Part shown: in pieces, positions 31,968 through 40,378 of the stretch
Numbering within the stretch: the stretch's first letter is position 1
Layout of the letters: the number at the start of each line of letters is the position of its first letter
Assembly (NCBI RefSeq): GCF_015645445.1
Contig: NZ_JADOGI010000050.1
Coordinates: 1-54,486 of the forward strand
DNA: 54,486 bases
Source: Nonomuraea cypriaca
GTDB lineage: Bacteria; Actinomycetota; Actinomycetes; Streptosporangiales; Streptosporangiaceae
Reading direction: 5' to 3'
Notes under the pieces: model-generated
Told to the model about the DNA's origin: nothing
Database searches by the model: none
The model's input: only the letters and a program-made list of their open reading frames with translations
Made by a program: the position numbers and the translations under genes

Positions 31968-33005
31968 TCACTCCTCGTCGTCCTGGTCGATCGGTTCGCC
32001 GCGGTCCGGGATGGTGTCAGCCGTCGCCGGGTCGACGGTGGCGAGGCTGCCGTCGGCGGCGGCCTGGAGCAGCGCGGTCATGGAGGCGTAGGCCGTGCGG
32101 ATGAGGTAGCCGCCGGACTTCTGCCCGACGTCGCCGCGCAGCTCGATCAGCAGGCTCGCGCTGCCCTGCAGGCCGAAGGAGTTGCGCGCGATGCCCGCGA
32201 GTGAGTCGCCGGGGTAGAGGCTGACGTTGGCGAAGCCGTAATCCTCCAGTGAGGCGTACACCAGGCCCGCGACCCGCTTGCTGTCGGCGAGGACCTGCGG
32301 CGTCACCCCGGAGTTGGTGGGCCACAGGATCGAGGCGGTCGCCAGGGAACCGTCAGGCTGGCGGTAGCTGCCCTGGTGGTGGTAGTCGACGGTGATGTCC
32401 GGCTGCCACGAGCGCACCATCCGCTGGATCGCGGCCGACTCCGGCACGGGGTTGGCCTCGGGGGACATCGCCGGGTCGTGGTAGCGGTTGATGTCGAATC
32501 CCACTCCGGTACGGCAGAAGGCGCCGGAGCAGTCGGGGTCCACGTTCTGCCGCTGGAACCGCTCGGTGCCGTCGGGATTCGCGCGTACGACCACCCGAAG
32601 CGTCACGTCGTCGAGCACGTCGCCGGCCCACGTGGCCTGTGAGGTGCCGATGCGTTGCAGGAGTTGCAGGGCCGCTTCCGTGCCCAGCGGCTCGTTGCCG
32701 TGCTGCTGCGTGATGTAGAGCACCTTGGCCGGGCCGGTGCCGACCGTCGCGGCCCAGATGTCACGGCCCTCGTGCGTCCGCCCGATCGACTCCACGTCGA
32801 CCGCGCCCTTGGAGCGCTTCTCCAGGCGGTGCAGCGCGGTGGTGAGCTCGTCGTAGGTGTGCAGGCGCTGGAGTGAGACCTGCTGCGAGTCCTGGACCCA
32901 TGGACCCCCCGGCGTCGTGGGATCGGCGGACGCCGTGGCCGTCCCCGAGAGGGTGAGGCCCAGGACGGCGGCCAGAACAACTGCTGCTCGTCGGTTTGCG
33001 AACAA
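31968..33005 (-). CDS. Secreted M14 zinc carboxypeptidase, shorter paralogue
   Basis: The 345-residue precursor has a signal peptide (NRRAAVVLAAVLGLTLSGTATASA). The metal motif QHGNEPLG is near residue 105, the third ligand in DYHHQGSYR near 220 and the catalytic glutamate in SLLIELRGD near 295. A cysteine pair lies in DPDCSGAFCRTG. TTG 33005 is the preferred start because AAGGAG lies seven bases upstream; an ATG exists at 33095 but has no ribosome site and would put 30 charged residues before the signal. The gene is the first of a two-gene unit. Confidence 0.87.
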   Translation of the reverse strand: MFANRRAAVVLAAVLGLTLSGTATASADPTTPGGPWVQDSQQVSLQRLHTYDELTTALHRLEKRSKGAVDVESIGRTHEGRDIWAATVGTGPAKVLYITQQHGNEPLGTEAALQLLQRIGTSQATWAGDVLDDVTLRVVVRANPDGTERFQRQNVDPDCSGAFCRTGVGFDINRYHDPAMSPEANPVPESAAIQRMVRSWQPDITVDYHHQGSYRQPDGSLATASILWPTNSGVTPQVLADSKRVAGLVYASLEDYGFANVSLYPGDSLAGIARNSFGLQGSASLLIELRGDVGQKSGGYLIRTAYASMTALLQAAADGSLATVDPATADTIPDRGEPIDQDDEE

Positions 33006-33771
33006 AGACAATCTCCTTTTTCGCTGTATGTCTGTGGAGGCGAAAACGGCTTCAGGGCGCACTTCACCACTTGAAGTCACAAGATTTCGGCGCATGAGAA
33101 ACCCCGATCCCGGTGCGGGATGATGGACACGCCGACTAGAAATCTCCCTCAGGGAGTGAGGGGAAGGGGCTAATGAACGAACACTGCCTGCTCCTCGCGC
33201 CGGTGCCGCCGATGGCCGCTGAATGGATATGGACCGTGGGCATCGGGGTCACCCCGGCAATGCGACGCCGAATAAATCGTCCTTTCCTCATGCTCGCTAC
33301 AACACGACCGGCACGGGTCGCCATGACTCTTGTAACAAACCCAAACGAGCATGACAAGTGTCACGTTCTGTGTCCAAATCGTGCCATACCGCCACCTTCG
33401 GGACGACTCGGAGGCGTGCCGCCGGGCGTACGCACAGATTAAACAGCACGTCCGGGCCATGATCGACCCTGGCCGATGCCCCAACGCCGCTCGGCTCGGG
33501 GGCGCCGCGTGTGGCAATAACGGTCGTAACAAATATTATTTCGGACATGCCTTAATCGCCGACCAGTGCCGGCGCACCACAGCCCGCCGAGACCACGGAT
33601 TCACACGAAACCCACAGCATTCCAGTCTTGTTCTGGGCAGATCACCGTGAAAACGTCGCTGGTGAATTTCCCTCCAGGGACGTAGGCATCCCGTGGTGGG
33701 CCATGGCTGAGTTATGCGAGGAGCAGTACGTGCATCTGCGCAGGCGGTTCCCAGGAAAAGCCGGAGGAAAC
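33006..33771. promoter_or_regulatory. Long divergent control region of the M14 genes
   Basis: The 766-bp gap is less GC-rich than the flanking genes. It contains a perfect dyad TGACA-AG-TGTCA at 33351-33362, two GTAACAAA words (near 33330 and 33527) and a small CTCCC/GGGAG hairpin at 33144-33156. No frame in it resembles a known protein. It probably carries the promoters for both divergent peptidase units. Confidence 0.45.
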
Positions 33772-35013
33772 GTGGAAAGCCCGTTACCGAGACTCTTCAG
33801 TGGCCGGATGAGCACGGTGGTCGCCACCGTCGCGATGACTTTGGCCGCGTCGATCGTCGCCATCCCGCCCGCGAGTGCGCTGGACGAGGAAGGACCGGGA
33901 AACTGCAAGACCCAGGACGACCCCTCCTGGTCTGGCTGGTCCAACCACGAGCAGGTCGGCGAAGCGCTGGCGCAGATAGAGCAAACCAGCGGTGGACGCG
34001 TCGACGTGGAGGTCGTGGGCCACTCCTCACAAGGCCGGCCACTGTGGGCGGCCCGCGTCGGGACCGGTGACCGTGTCCTGATGGTGACGTCGGCGATCCA
34101 CGGCAACGAGCGCACCGGGACCGAGGCGCTGCTGGCCATCCTCAAGGACCTCGGCAGCGGCGGCGACGCGCAGACCAGGCAGATGCTCGAGGACATCACG
34201 CTCGTCGCGATGCCGATGGTCAACCCCGACGGCGGCGAGCTGAACCGGCGCATCAACGTGCTGTCGTGGGCCGACACGGTGGCCGCGTTCCCGCAACTGC
34301 AAGGCGCTCCCGAGGCCTGGTATCACAGCGTGCGCGGCGACGGGATCGACCTCCCGGGCTACGACCTCAACCGGGACTTCAACCCCGATCTCGACTACGT
34401 GCCGCAGGCTGCGGATCTGCCCGGCGAGGACACCGACGCCGGATTCTTCCTGGCTCCGGAGTCGCGCGCGATCCGCGATGTGTACGTCGACCTGCGCCAG
34501 GAAAAGGGCGCCGTAGACGCCTACATCGACCTGCACCACATGGGACCGTGCGATCGCCTGACCGGCGGATCCCAGGACGGCGACCTCATCACCTTCTCAC
34601 TGGACTACCCGCCCCTCGGCGTCCAGGACGGCGCCGCCTACAAGGCGGAATGGCCGGCACTGGATCAGGACAAGTCACGCCGTTACGCGCTTTCGGTCTA
34701 CAACGGGCTGATCGAAAAGTACGGCGCGCAGTCGCCGCTCGCAGCCGTCGGCCGCTACTTCCACCCGGACACACGCGAGTACGCCGGCCAAGGCCGATCG
34801 GCGTTCGCCCTGAACGGCACCGGCACAGTCCTGTTCGAAGTGCGCGGCCAGCAGGACGATCTGGGCCAGAAGCAGAAGGGCATGTTCGTCAACTCGGTAC
34901 GAACCGGGATCGAGTCACTGATGACCGGACTGGCCACCGGCAGCGTCGACACTCTGGACGGTGACGACTTCTTCGGCCTGCCCGACTACGGCTGGGACAC
35001 CACCGCCGACTGA
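33772..35013 (+). CDS. Secreted M14 zinc carboxypeptidase
   Basis: The 413-residue precursor starts at GTG 33772 after GGAGGAAA and has a signal peptide (STVVATVAMTLAASIVAI, PPASALDE). Metal ligands are in IHGNERTGTEA near residue 113 and DLHHMGPCD near 262; the catalytic glutamate is in TVLFEVRGQ near 358. It resembles the product of 30748-31959 more than the middle paralogue: both share GNC/HCGT near the mature N-terminus, the PHRDF/NRDYHPDLNYVP-type segment and DLHHxGPCD. It is transcribed divergently from the other two M14 genes and ends in a strong hairpin. Confidence 0.9.
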   Translation: MESPLPRLFSGRMSTVVATVAMTLAASIVAIPPASALDEEGPGNCKTQDDPSWSGWSNHEQVGEALAQIEQTSGGRVDVEVVGHSSQGRPLWAARVGTGDRVLMVTSAIHGNERTGTEALLAILKDLGSGGDAQTRQMLEDITLVAMPMVNPDGGELNRRINVLSWADTVAAFPQLQGAPEAWYHSVRGDGIDLPGYDLNRDFNPDLDYVPQAADLPGEDTDAGFFLAPESRAIRDVYVDLRQEKGAVDAYIDLHHMGPCDRLTGGSQDGDLITFSLDYPPLGVQDGAAYKAEWPALDQDKSRRYALSVYNGLIEKYGAQSPLAAVGRYFHPDTREYAGQGRSAFALNGTGTVLFEVRGQQDDLGQKQKGMFVNSVRTGIESLMTGLATGSVDTLDGDDFFGLPDYGWDTTAD

Positions 35014-35034
35014 CCCTTCCGGACTGACAACCAC

Positions 35035-35065
35035 GCAGCCGCAGGACGCAGCGTTCTGCGGCTGC
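35035..35065 (+). terminator. Terminator hairpin after the M14 gene
   Basis: GCAGCCGCAG and CTGCGGCTGC are perfect 10-bp arms with an 11-nt loop, starting 22 bp after the stop codon. No T-tract follows, as often in actinomycetes. Confidence 0.65.
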
Positions 35066-35168
35066 CGCCTCCGCCGCTCTTTCGTACAACGCGGCCGAAC
35101 CGGCCGGCGATCCTGGCCATCAGCCACCCGATCCTGAGGCTGTGGATCGGGAGCACCGCGCAAAGCCG

Positions 35169-35345
35169 GTCACGACCGCATGGGCCGCACCATGCGGCTT
35201 CTCGCCAGGGACGCGCTGGAGCCGGTAGAAGCCCGCGTGCCCGCGCTCCCTGTCCTCCTCGGTCTCCACCTCCCAGCCGTCGGCGAAGCGGGCGGCGATC
35301 TCCCCTTTCGCGATGCCCGCCGGCTTGGGCCACGGACCCCTGCTC
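35169..35345 (-). pseudogene. Short gene-tail fragment, possibly a methyltransferase C-terminus
   Basis: The minus strand reads GEIAARFADGWEVETEE and GHAGFYRLQRVPG. The first segment resembles the EIRAAFADGWxVE strand-helix near the end of class I SAM methyltransferases. It is fused, out of frame, to the truncated aldehyde dehydrogenase. The call is weak. Confidence 0.3.
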
Positions 35346-35897
35346 CGCCAGGCGGAGCGCCGCCAAGGGGACGACCTCGCTCGGTTTGACCACCACCGTG
35401 CAGCCCACGGCCAGCGCGGGGGCGGTCTTGGCGGCGATCTCCTGAAGCGGGAAGTTCCAGGGTGTGATGGCGCCGACGACGCCTGCCGGCTCGCGTACGA
35501 CCAGTGTGTTCGCCGCCGCGCCCGGCGGGTGGGAGGGGACGGAGAGGCCCTCGGCCAGTTCCGCGGCCATCATGAAGATCTCGGCGGGGGCGCTCACCTG
35601 CGCCTCGCGGGCCATCGCCCGCGGCATGCCGAGGTCGGCCACGATGAGCTCGGTCAGCTCGTCGGCGTGGGCGGCGACGAGCCGGCCGATCTCGCGGACG
35701 TATCCGAGCCGCTCCCGCTCGGGGGTGCGCGACCAGCGGGGGAAGGCGCGCGCCGCCGCACGGACGGCCCGGTCGACGTCCTCGGCGTCACCCAGGCGGA
35801 TGGCTCCGATGGCCTGCTCCGTGGTGGGGTCGAGGACGTCGAGCGCTTCCGTGCCGTGCGGGGCCACCCAGGCGCCGTCGATGTAGAGGCCCTTCAT
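35346..35897 (-). pseudogene. Aldehyde dehydrogenase, 3' truncated
   Basis: From ATG 35897 about 184 residues of a normal aldehyde dehydrogenase are present: LYIDGAWVAPHG, VLDPTTEQAIG, ITPWNFPLQEIAAK and VVKPSEVVPLAALRLAE. The sequence then departs at about 35345 into unrelated sequence, so the GGK general base and catalytic cysteine are lost. It cannot be an active enzyme. Confidence 0.85.
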
Positions 35898-36030
35898 GGC
35901 CCTGCCACCGTGACCGGCAGGCTGCCACATCTCCCGCGACGCCACCCGCACTCTCACCGCCCTGGACCTCGCATGATCGAGAAACAGGACATAACTCCAC
36001 TACGCCGGAGCCCTGCCATCCTGCCCCGTC

Positions 36031-36956
36031 ATGGCGCTCTGGTCGGCGAGGGTCATCGTCACCGTCTCAGTCGTCCCGTCTCGCCCTACTTCGTATCAAA
36101 AGGGATCGTACGTCCCATTTGTCACAGCAGTCTGGAAGAGAGGGCCACGCGAGCAGCGCCCGGTAACCGACGGCGACACCCCGAAGATCGAGATGTCCAT
36201 CCGCATGGTGTCGATCGACACCCCGGAAAGCGAGTTCGGCGGCAGCCCGCCCACCGCCCAGGCCACGCTCGAGCGGGCCAAGGCCCGCCTGCAAGACGGC
36301 ACCTACAACGCCCTGCCGCAGGACCTGCGCGACTACCTCATCGCGCACATCACCCCCGATGCCGCGCAGCGGCACCTGAGCGCCGGCAAGCTGGCCGCCG
36401 AAGCACACAAGAGCATGGTGAACACCCGGCTGAGCCGGCCCGACGGCTCACAGCGCAAGCTGGCGGTGATCGCCACCGGCGAGCTCGTGGAGGGCAACGG
36501 CCGGCTGCTGGCCTACACCGCGCCGTGGTTCTCCGGCACCGCCTCCGACCCGCTGCCGCCGCGCGAGCACCCCGACCGGCGCACCTTCAACCTCGACATG
36601 GTCGCGCTCGGCTGGGCCGCCACCTTCATCATCTACCCCTCCATCCCACGCCCCGCCGACCTGAACCTGCTCCTGGCCGAAGCCGAGGCCGCCTGGCAGG
36701 AACAGCGCGGAGCCTGGGCACAGTTCGGCTCCGACCTGCTGCTGGGCTATGAGTACCGCGCCTGCATCAAACTCGGCGCCGCGACCTGGACGACCCCGCG
36801 GACGCCATCGCAGGTGCCTACCAGCGGGTGTGCGTGGACCTGCGGACCCTGACCGAGGTCGGCCTGTTCGGCTACCACCAGGTCCCACCCGCCCAGCGAC
36901 TGTGGATCTGGGCCACCGACCTGGAACAGGCACGCAAAGACCTGCCTCTCGTCTGA
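36031..36956 (+). pseudogene. Staphylococcal-nuclease-like (SNase) protein, frameshifted
   Basis: The first frame contains TDGDTPKIEMSIRMVSIDTPE, the SNase strand with the active-site Arg and the Asp/Thr-Pro-Glu loop, then an unusually long helical insert and GRLLAYTAPWF. It continues to YEYRACIKLGA near 36778. There one base is missing, and the rest (DLDDPADAIAGAYQRV to QARKDLPLV, stop 36954-36956) is in another frame. Inserting one C would give about 309 codons. The N-terminal 35 or so residues look unnatural, so the true start may also be lost. The family cleaves nucleic acids; here it is probably dead unless the slip is a sequencing error. Confidence 0.65.
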
Positions 36957-37024
36957 CCTGCGTCAGGCGAAGGCGAGCCAGTCGGTCGTTGACCTGTTTG
37001 GGGCTACCGCCGTGCGAGCGTGAC

Positions 37025-37321
37025 TTACCGTACGGGAATGCCGAGTTCGCGGCCGAGGTAGAAGCCTTCCCGCTCCTCCAGGACGTAAGGGGCCATGGTC
37101 GCACGCCGAGATGTCTCGGCCTTGGAAGCCCGCCAGGAGTCGCACGCCTCCTTGGTGTCCCAGAACGACACCCCGGTGATTTCCTGCCCGTCCTCGGACC
37201 AGTACGCATAGGCGTGGTGCAGGCCCTCCGGATACGGGTCCGGGCGCCATGCCCGTTCGAACTCCTCCAACGCACCCGGCTTGATGCGGCGCGTCGTCAC
37301 CCAGACGAAGTGCTCCCTCAT
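37025..37321 (-). CDS. Small dimeric alpha/beta-barrel (antibiotic biosynthesis monooxygenase-like) protein
   Basis: The 98-residue protein has the ferredoxin-like ABM layout: first strand HFVWVTTRRIKPG, helix ALEEFERAW, central strand HHAYAYWSEDGQEITGVSFW, helix TKEACDSWRA and a terminal strand/tail. Proteins of this size and fold dimerise and act as cofactor-free monooxygenases, heme-degrading enzymes or stress proteins. The ATG follows GGGGAGG. It stands alone between decayed genes, so its role is unclear. Confidence 0.7.
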   Translation of the reverse strand: MREHFVWVTTRRIKPGALEEFERAWRPDPYPEGLHHAYAYWSEDGQEITGVSFWDTKEACDSWRASKAETSRRATMAPYVLEEREGFYLGRELGIPVR

Positions 37322-37459
37322 CGCAGCCTCCCCCGCGACACCGATTCGGCTTGATGGCGCTCCCTACCACCATAGGTCCGTGGCACTTGGCTTCCGTTCC
37401 CCGGGTCATGGCCGCTCGCCGTCGCACGGCCGGGCGGGTTAGTGGCACGCAGCATATGC

Positions 37460-37880
37460 TCACCGGTGAGCGGCAAGGTCAACGGCGAGGTCGAGGACGA
37501 CGTTAGCGGGGTAGCGAACGAGCCGGTCAGCGCCAGCGAGATCGAGATGGGTCGTGACCAAGTTCGGTACAGCCACCACACGCAACCCGGCCGTCTTCGC
37601 CGCGGCGATGCCGTGCGGGCTGTCCTCGATCGCGACGACAGCGCAGGGGTCCACCTGCAGTCGGGCGAGCGCGGCCAGGTACACGTCAGGGGCTGGTTTA
37701 CGGGCTATGCCGCGGGCGGTGACCACCGTCTCGATCAGGTGGGTCAGGCCGAGCCGGTCCAAGTTGTCCAGGTCAGGGCGTGCACCGAGTAGGCGACGCC
37801 CTCCTCGCGCAGCTTCGTGAGGCCCTTTGCCGCGGTATTCGACCTGGACAAGGACGTCGTCGAACGGTAGCGGTCGACAC
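37460..37880 (-). pseudogene. HAD-family phosphatase, broken
   Basis: The C-terminal half is well preserved in one frame: LTHLIETVVTARGIARKPAP, DVYLAALARL and VVAIEDSPHGIAAAKTAGL, which are HAD motifs III and IV of beta-phosphoglucomutase-like enzymes. Upstream, LTKLREEGVAYSVHA (motif II region) is in a different frame, and a degenerate FDDVLV may be all that is left of motif I. At least two lesions are needed, so it is a pseudogene. A 14-bp palindrome GCTCACCGGTGAGC (37458-37471) overlaps its end. Confidence 0.7.
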
Positions 37881-38002
37881 CCTGAAGGACAACGGGGCCC
37901 TGCCCCTTCGTGGCGCCGGGGCTCGTTTCCTGCTTTCATCGGCCAGAAGCCAGAGACATCTACTCGACGCATCTGCGTGACTACAGTGGGCGCTCTTCGG
38001 CT

Positions 38003-38051
38003 GCATGAGTGCGCGCGCCTTCGAGATCTCGGAAGGCGCGCGCACTCATGC
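38003..38051. repeat. Perfect 20-bp inverted repeat (hairpin)
   Basis: GCATGAGTGCGCGCGCCTTC and its exact reverse complement flank a 9-bp centre GAGATCTCG that is itself largely self-complementary. No T-tract follows. It may be a strong bidirectional terminator, a recombination site or the relic of a miniature element. Confidence 0.7.
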
Positions 38052-38127
38052 GAGGAGGACACAGGCACCGGGCCCTCCCCTTATCGATCCCTTAGCTCAC
38101 CCGCATCCGTAAGGCAACCGGGGGACT

Positions 38128-38159
38128 GTAAGCACTTGTGTTTGCTGACAAGTGCTTAC
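38128..38159. promoter_or_regulatory. Perfect 12-bp inverted repeat, candidate operator
   Basis: GTAAGCACTTGT and ACAAGTGCTTAC are perfect arms around 8 bp (GTTTGCTG). The AT content is higher than its surroundings and no T-run follows, which favours a protein-binding dyad. It lies about 350 bp upstream of the membrane-peptide/HTH gene pair. The rest of 37881-38509 shows no gene. Confidence 0.55.
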
Positions 38160-38509
38160 CATTGTGCCCACGTTCAACGTCGTAATGCTGGTGTGGAATG
38201 TTTTGCTCGCCTCTCCGGCCTAATCCGGATGGCGGCGAACGCTGCCGAACGTCGGCGAACACGTCCGCATGCCGCCGACCTGCGGCGACAGGATGGCGAA
38301 GCGCGCCCTGGCGCTCGCGAACGGTTCCGTACGACACGGCAGGCATATCCAGAGATCGGTGCTTTGCCCACACCAGACGTTTCATGCGGTGTTCATGGGA
38401 GTGATGCGCCATCATGTTCAACATCCCGCACCGATCAGGCACTCCCAGAGCGGGAAAAGGTGCGCTTTACCGACTCACCCGCATCCATTCCCCACAGAAA
38501 AGGCACAAA

Positions 38510-38722
38510 GTGGACAATTGCATTTCGGTCCCCGCCCCCGGGGCGCGCACGTCGATCGTCATCATCGTGGTCGTCCTGACCGCCGCCGCCTGGCTCCTGC
38601 TCACGTCGGGGACCGACGTGGAGAGCATGGCGGTCCTGCTCGGCGCCATCACCGCCTCGGTCGCGGGCATCGCACGCTTCGTGCGCGGCCCCGGCCCTCG
38701 GGACGGCAAGGAGGCCCAGTAG
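38510..38722 (+). CDS. Small membrane protein
   Basis: From GTG 38510, with GAAAAGG upstream, 70 residues are encoded. Two hydrophobic segments are visible: SIVIIVVVLTAAAWLLLTSG and AVLLGAITASVAGIARFV, followed by a basic tail. It is probably a two-helix inner-membrane peptide. Its stop is immediately followed by the GTG of the next gene, so the two are translationally coupled. I do not recognise the family. Confidence 0.6.
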   Translation: MDNCISVPAPGARTSIVIIVVVLTAAAWLLLTSGTDVESMAVLLGAITASVAGIARFVRGPGPRDGKEAQ

Positions 38723-39670
38723 GTGGGCGCGACGAACACCATCTATCCACCCGATCTCCAGACAGGGCCGATAGACCTCACCGCTGCGCAGAGGGAGGGA
38801 CGCTACGTCGTGCCTCTGCACAACACTCCGCACGTCCAGCCGCACAAGGACTTCGCGGTCCTGGCGATGGCCACGCTGGAAGAGCGTGGCTTCCCCGCCA
38901 ACTGCTCGGACCCTGGGCAGTGGCGGCAGGTCGTGGACGCACTCTCCAATCCTGCGGCCCAGACCTTCCCGCTCTTGGGTCCCTTCGCTGATCTGACGGC
39001 GCGGCTTCGCGTCGGCGAGGCCAGATACCGCCAACTGGCCGACCTCTGGCATGAAGCCGCCGACGTGTACGTCAGGCGTGGCCTGTTCTATTTCAGCGGA
39101 CCGCCGGTCGAGCCCGTCCGCATCGGCTCACACGTGAGAGCGCTGGCGTCGGCGCGGCAACCCGAGAAGCCAGCGGCTACCGGCGTACAGGTGACCGCGG
39201 CCCCGGCGCTGCAACCCCAAAAGCCGCCGGCCACCCAGCGTGGCCGGCGAGTTGCGGCGGCGCAGGCCGCCGCGGCCGACGCTGGAAGCATGTTCCCCTC
39301 GTTCGCCGTCGTGGACGATGTGGAGGGCTTCGAGGACCTCAAGCCGGACCCCTTGGCCGCCACCACGGTGGCGGAGTTCCTGGAGGCCATGAGGGTCTTC
39401 CGCATCTGGGCGGGCGAGGATCCGCTGGCCGAGCTGGCCCGGCGCTCGCGGGGCGCGTTCGCGACGAGCACGCTGTGCGAGACGCTCAGCGAGGCGAACA
39501 CCAAACGCCTGCCGACGCTCCGCGTGGTGAAGGCCTTCATCAGGGCCTGCGGCGGCAACGACAACGATGTTCGGGCGTGGACCACGGCCTGGCGTGCGGT
39601 ACGCCTGAGGGCGGCGCGAGGCGCCTCGAGTCCTCCGGTACGTCATTTGAGGGCGGCAGGTACGCCGTAG
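38723..39670 (+). CDS. Uncharacterised protein with C-terminal HTH-like domain
   Basis: The 315-residue protein starts at GTG 38723 after AAGGAGG, directly after the small membrane protein. Residues 1-120 (HNTPHVQPHKDFAVLAMATL, EARYRQLADLWHEAADVYVR) are predicted helical and unrecognised. A proline/alanine-rich linker spans about 130-190. Residues 210-300 (TVAEFLEAMRVFRIWAGEDP, ELARRSRGAFATSTLCETLS, LPTLRVVKAFIRACGG) match the XRE-like helix-turn-helix domain common at the termini of actinomycete regulatory and NB-ARC proteins. Coupling to a membrane peptide suggests a membrane-associated regulator. Confidence 0.7.
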   Translation: MGATNTIYPPDLQTGPIDLTAAQREGRYVVPLHNTPHVQPHKDFAVLAMATLEERGFPANCSDPGQWRQVVDALSNPAAQTFPLLGPFADLTARLRVGEARYRQLADLWHEAADVYVRRGLFYFSGPPVEPVRIGSHVRALASARQPEKPAATGVQVTAAPALQPQKPPATQRGRRVAAAQAAAADAGSMFPSFAVVDDVEGFEDLKPDPLAATTVAEFLEAMRVFRIWAGEDPLAELARRSRGAFATSTLCETLSEANTKRLPTLRVVKAFIRACGGNDNDVRAWTTAWRAVRLRAARGASSPPVRHLRAAGTP

Positions 39671-39710
39671 CGAGGACTTCACGCCGCACGCCGTGCCGTG
39701 ATCAAGAATC

Positions 39711-39744
39711 GTGAACGGTTCCCGCACCTGCGGGAACTGTTCAC
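39711..39744 (+). terminator. Hairpin terminator after the HTH gene
   Basis: GTGAACGGTTCCCGCA and TGCGGGAACTGTTCAC pair over 16 bp with one mismatch and a 2-nt loop, beginning about 40 bp after the stop codon. Confidence 0.65.
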
Positions 39745-39759
39745 GGGTGAGCGTGGCGA

Positions 39760-39950
39760 GGCTCGGCAGGCAAGTGCAGGCCGCCACCGTAGCCGTCCGC
39801 GTCGCCGGTGATCGACAGCATCCTTGGCCAGGTGACGATCTCGAACAAGTAGGCCCAGCGGCCATCCGGGTTGCTGAACTTCAGGTGTCGGTACAGGCCG
39901 TCGTCGTGCAGGACCTGCGGTCCGGAGCGCCGTGGCGCGTCTCCTGATTT
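39760..39950 (-). pseudogene. Fragment of a small actinomycete protein of unknown function
   Basis: The minus strand contains QVLHDDGLYRHLKF and WAYLFEIVTWPRMLSITGD, which resembles the start of a widespread actinomycete/phage-associated protein family of unknown function. After ITGD the family sequence is lost, so only the front part survives. Confidence 0.4.
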
Positions 39951-39988
39951 GGCATCAGCGGTCGTGCGGGTGTGGGAGGCATCGCCGC

Positions 39989-40270
39989 TCAGACCTGTTC
40001 GAAGTGGAACGCCTTGATGAAGCAGTCGCGGGGCTGGGTGACTGCGAAGAGGATGCACTCCACGAGCGAGTGCGCTGTGAGGGCGTCCTTGGAGTCGCGC
40101 GGGGTGGTTTCCCACTCCTCGTTGAGCGGGTCGGCGTTGTCGAAGTCGGGCGGGTAGAGCGATATCACCGCGCGGCGGGCTGGGCCGAGGATGCCGCTGA
40201 CCTCGCCGGGGTGCTCCACGTCGACGCTGGCGAAGCGATATCCGTTGGATTTTCCCCCGTTGCTACCGGG
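39989..40270 (-). CDS. Unrecognised small protein, 5' end uncertain
   Basis: The frame reads KSNGYRFASVDVEHPGE, VISLYPPDFDNADPL and VECILFAVTQPRDCFIKAFH before the stop at 39989. The composition is natural and not arginine-biased. A GTG at 40219 gives 76 residues, but sensible sequence continues upstream to about 40270, so the true start may be lost. No family was recognised. Confidence 0.4.
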   Translation of the reverse strand, partial: PGSNGGKSNGYRFASVDVEHPGEVSGILGPARRAVISLYPPDFDNADPLNEEWETTPRDSKDALTAHSLVECILFAVTQPRDCFIKAFHFEQV

Positions 40271-40378
40271 ACCCCGAGTTCGACCGGCTGAAGGACGTGG
40301 CGAAGGCGGCGTCGCTGGGCAAGTTCAAGGAGCGGCGGCACGAGCGTTACCGACATCCCGCTTCCGGAGCCGTGGGGC

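Noticed and set aside
37830..37869. Plus-strand VFDLDKDVVE resembling HAD motif I
   Set aside because: It is on the opposite strand from the preserved HAD C-terminus and stops at once; most likely coincidence.
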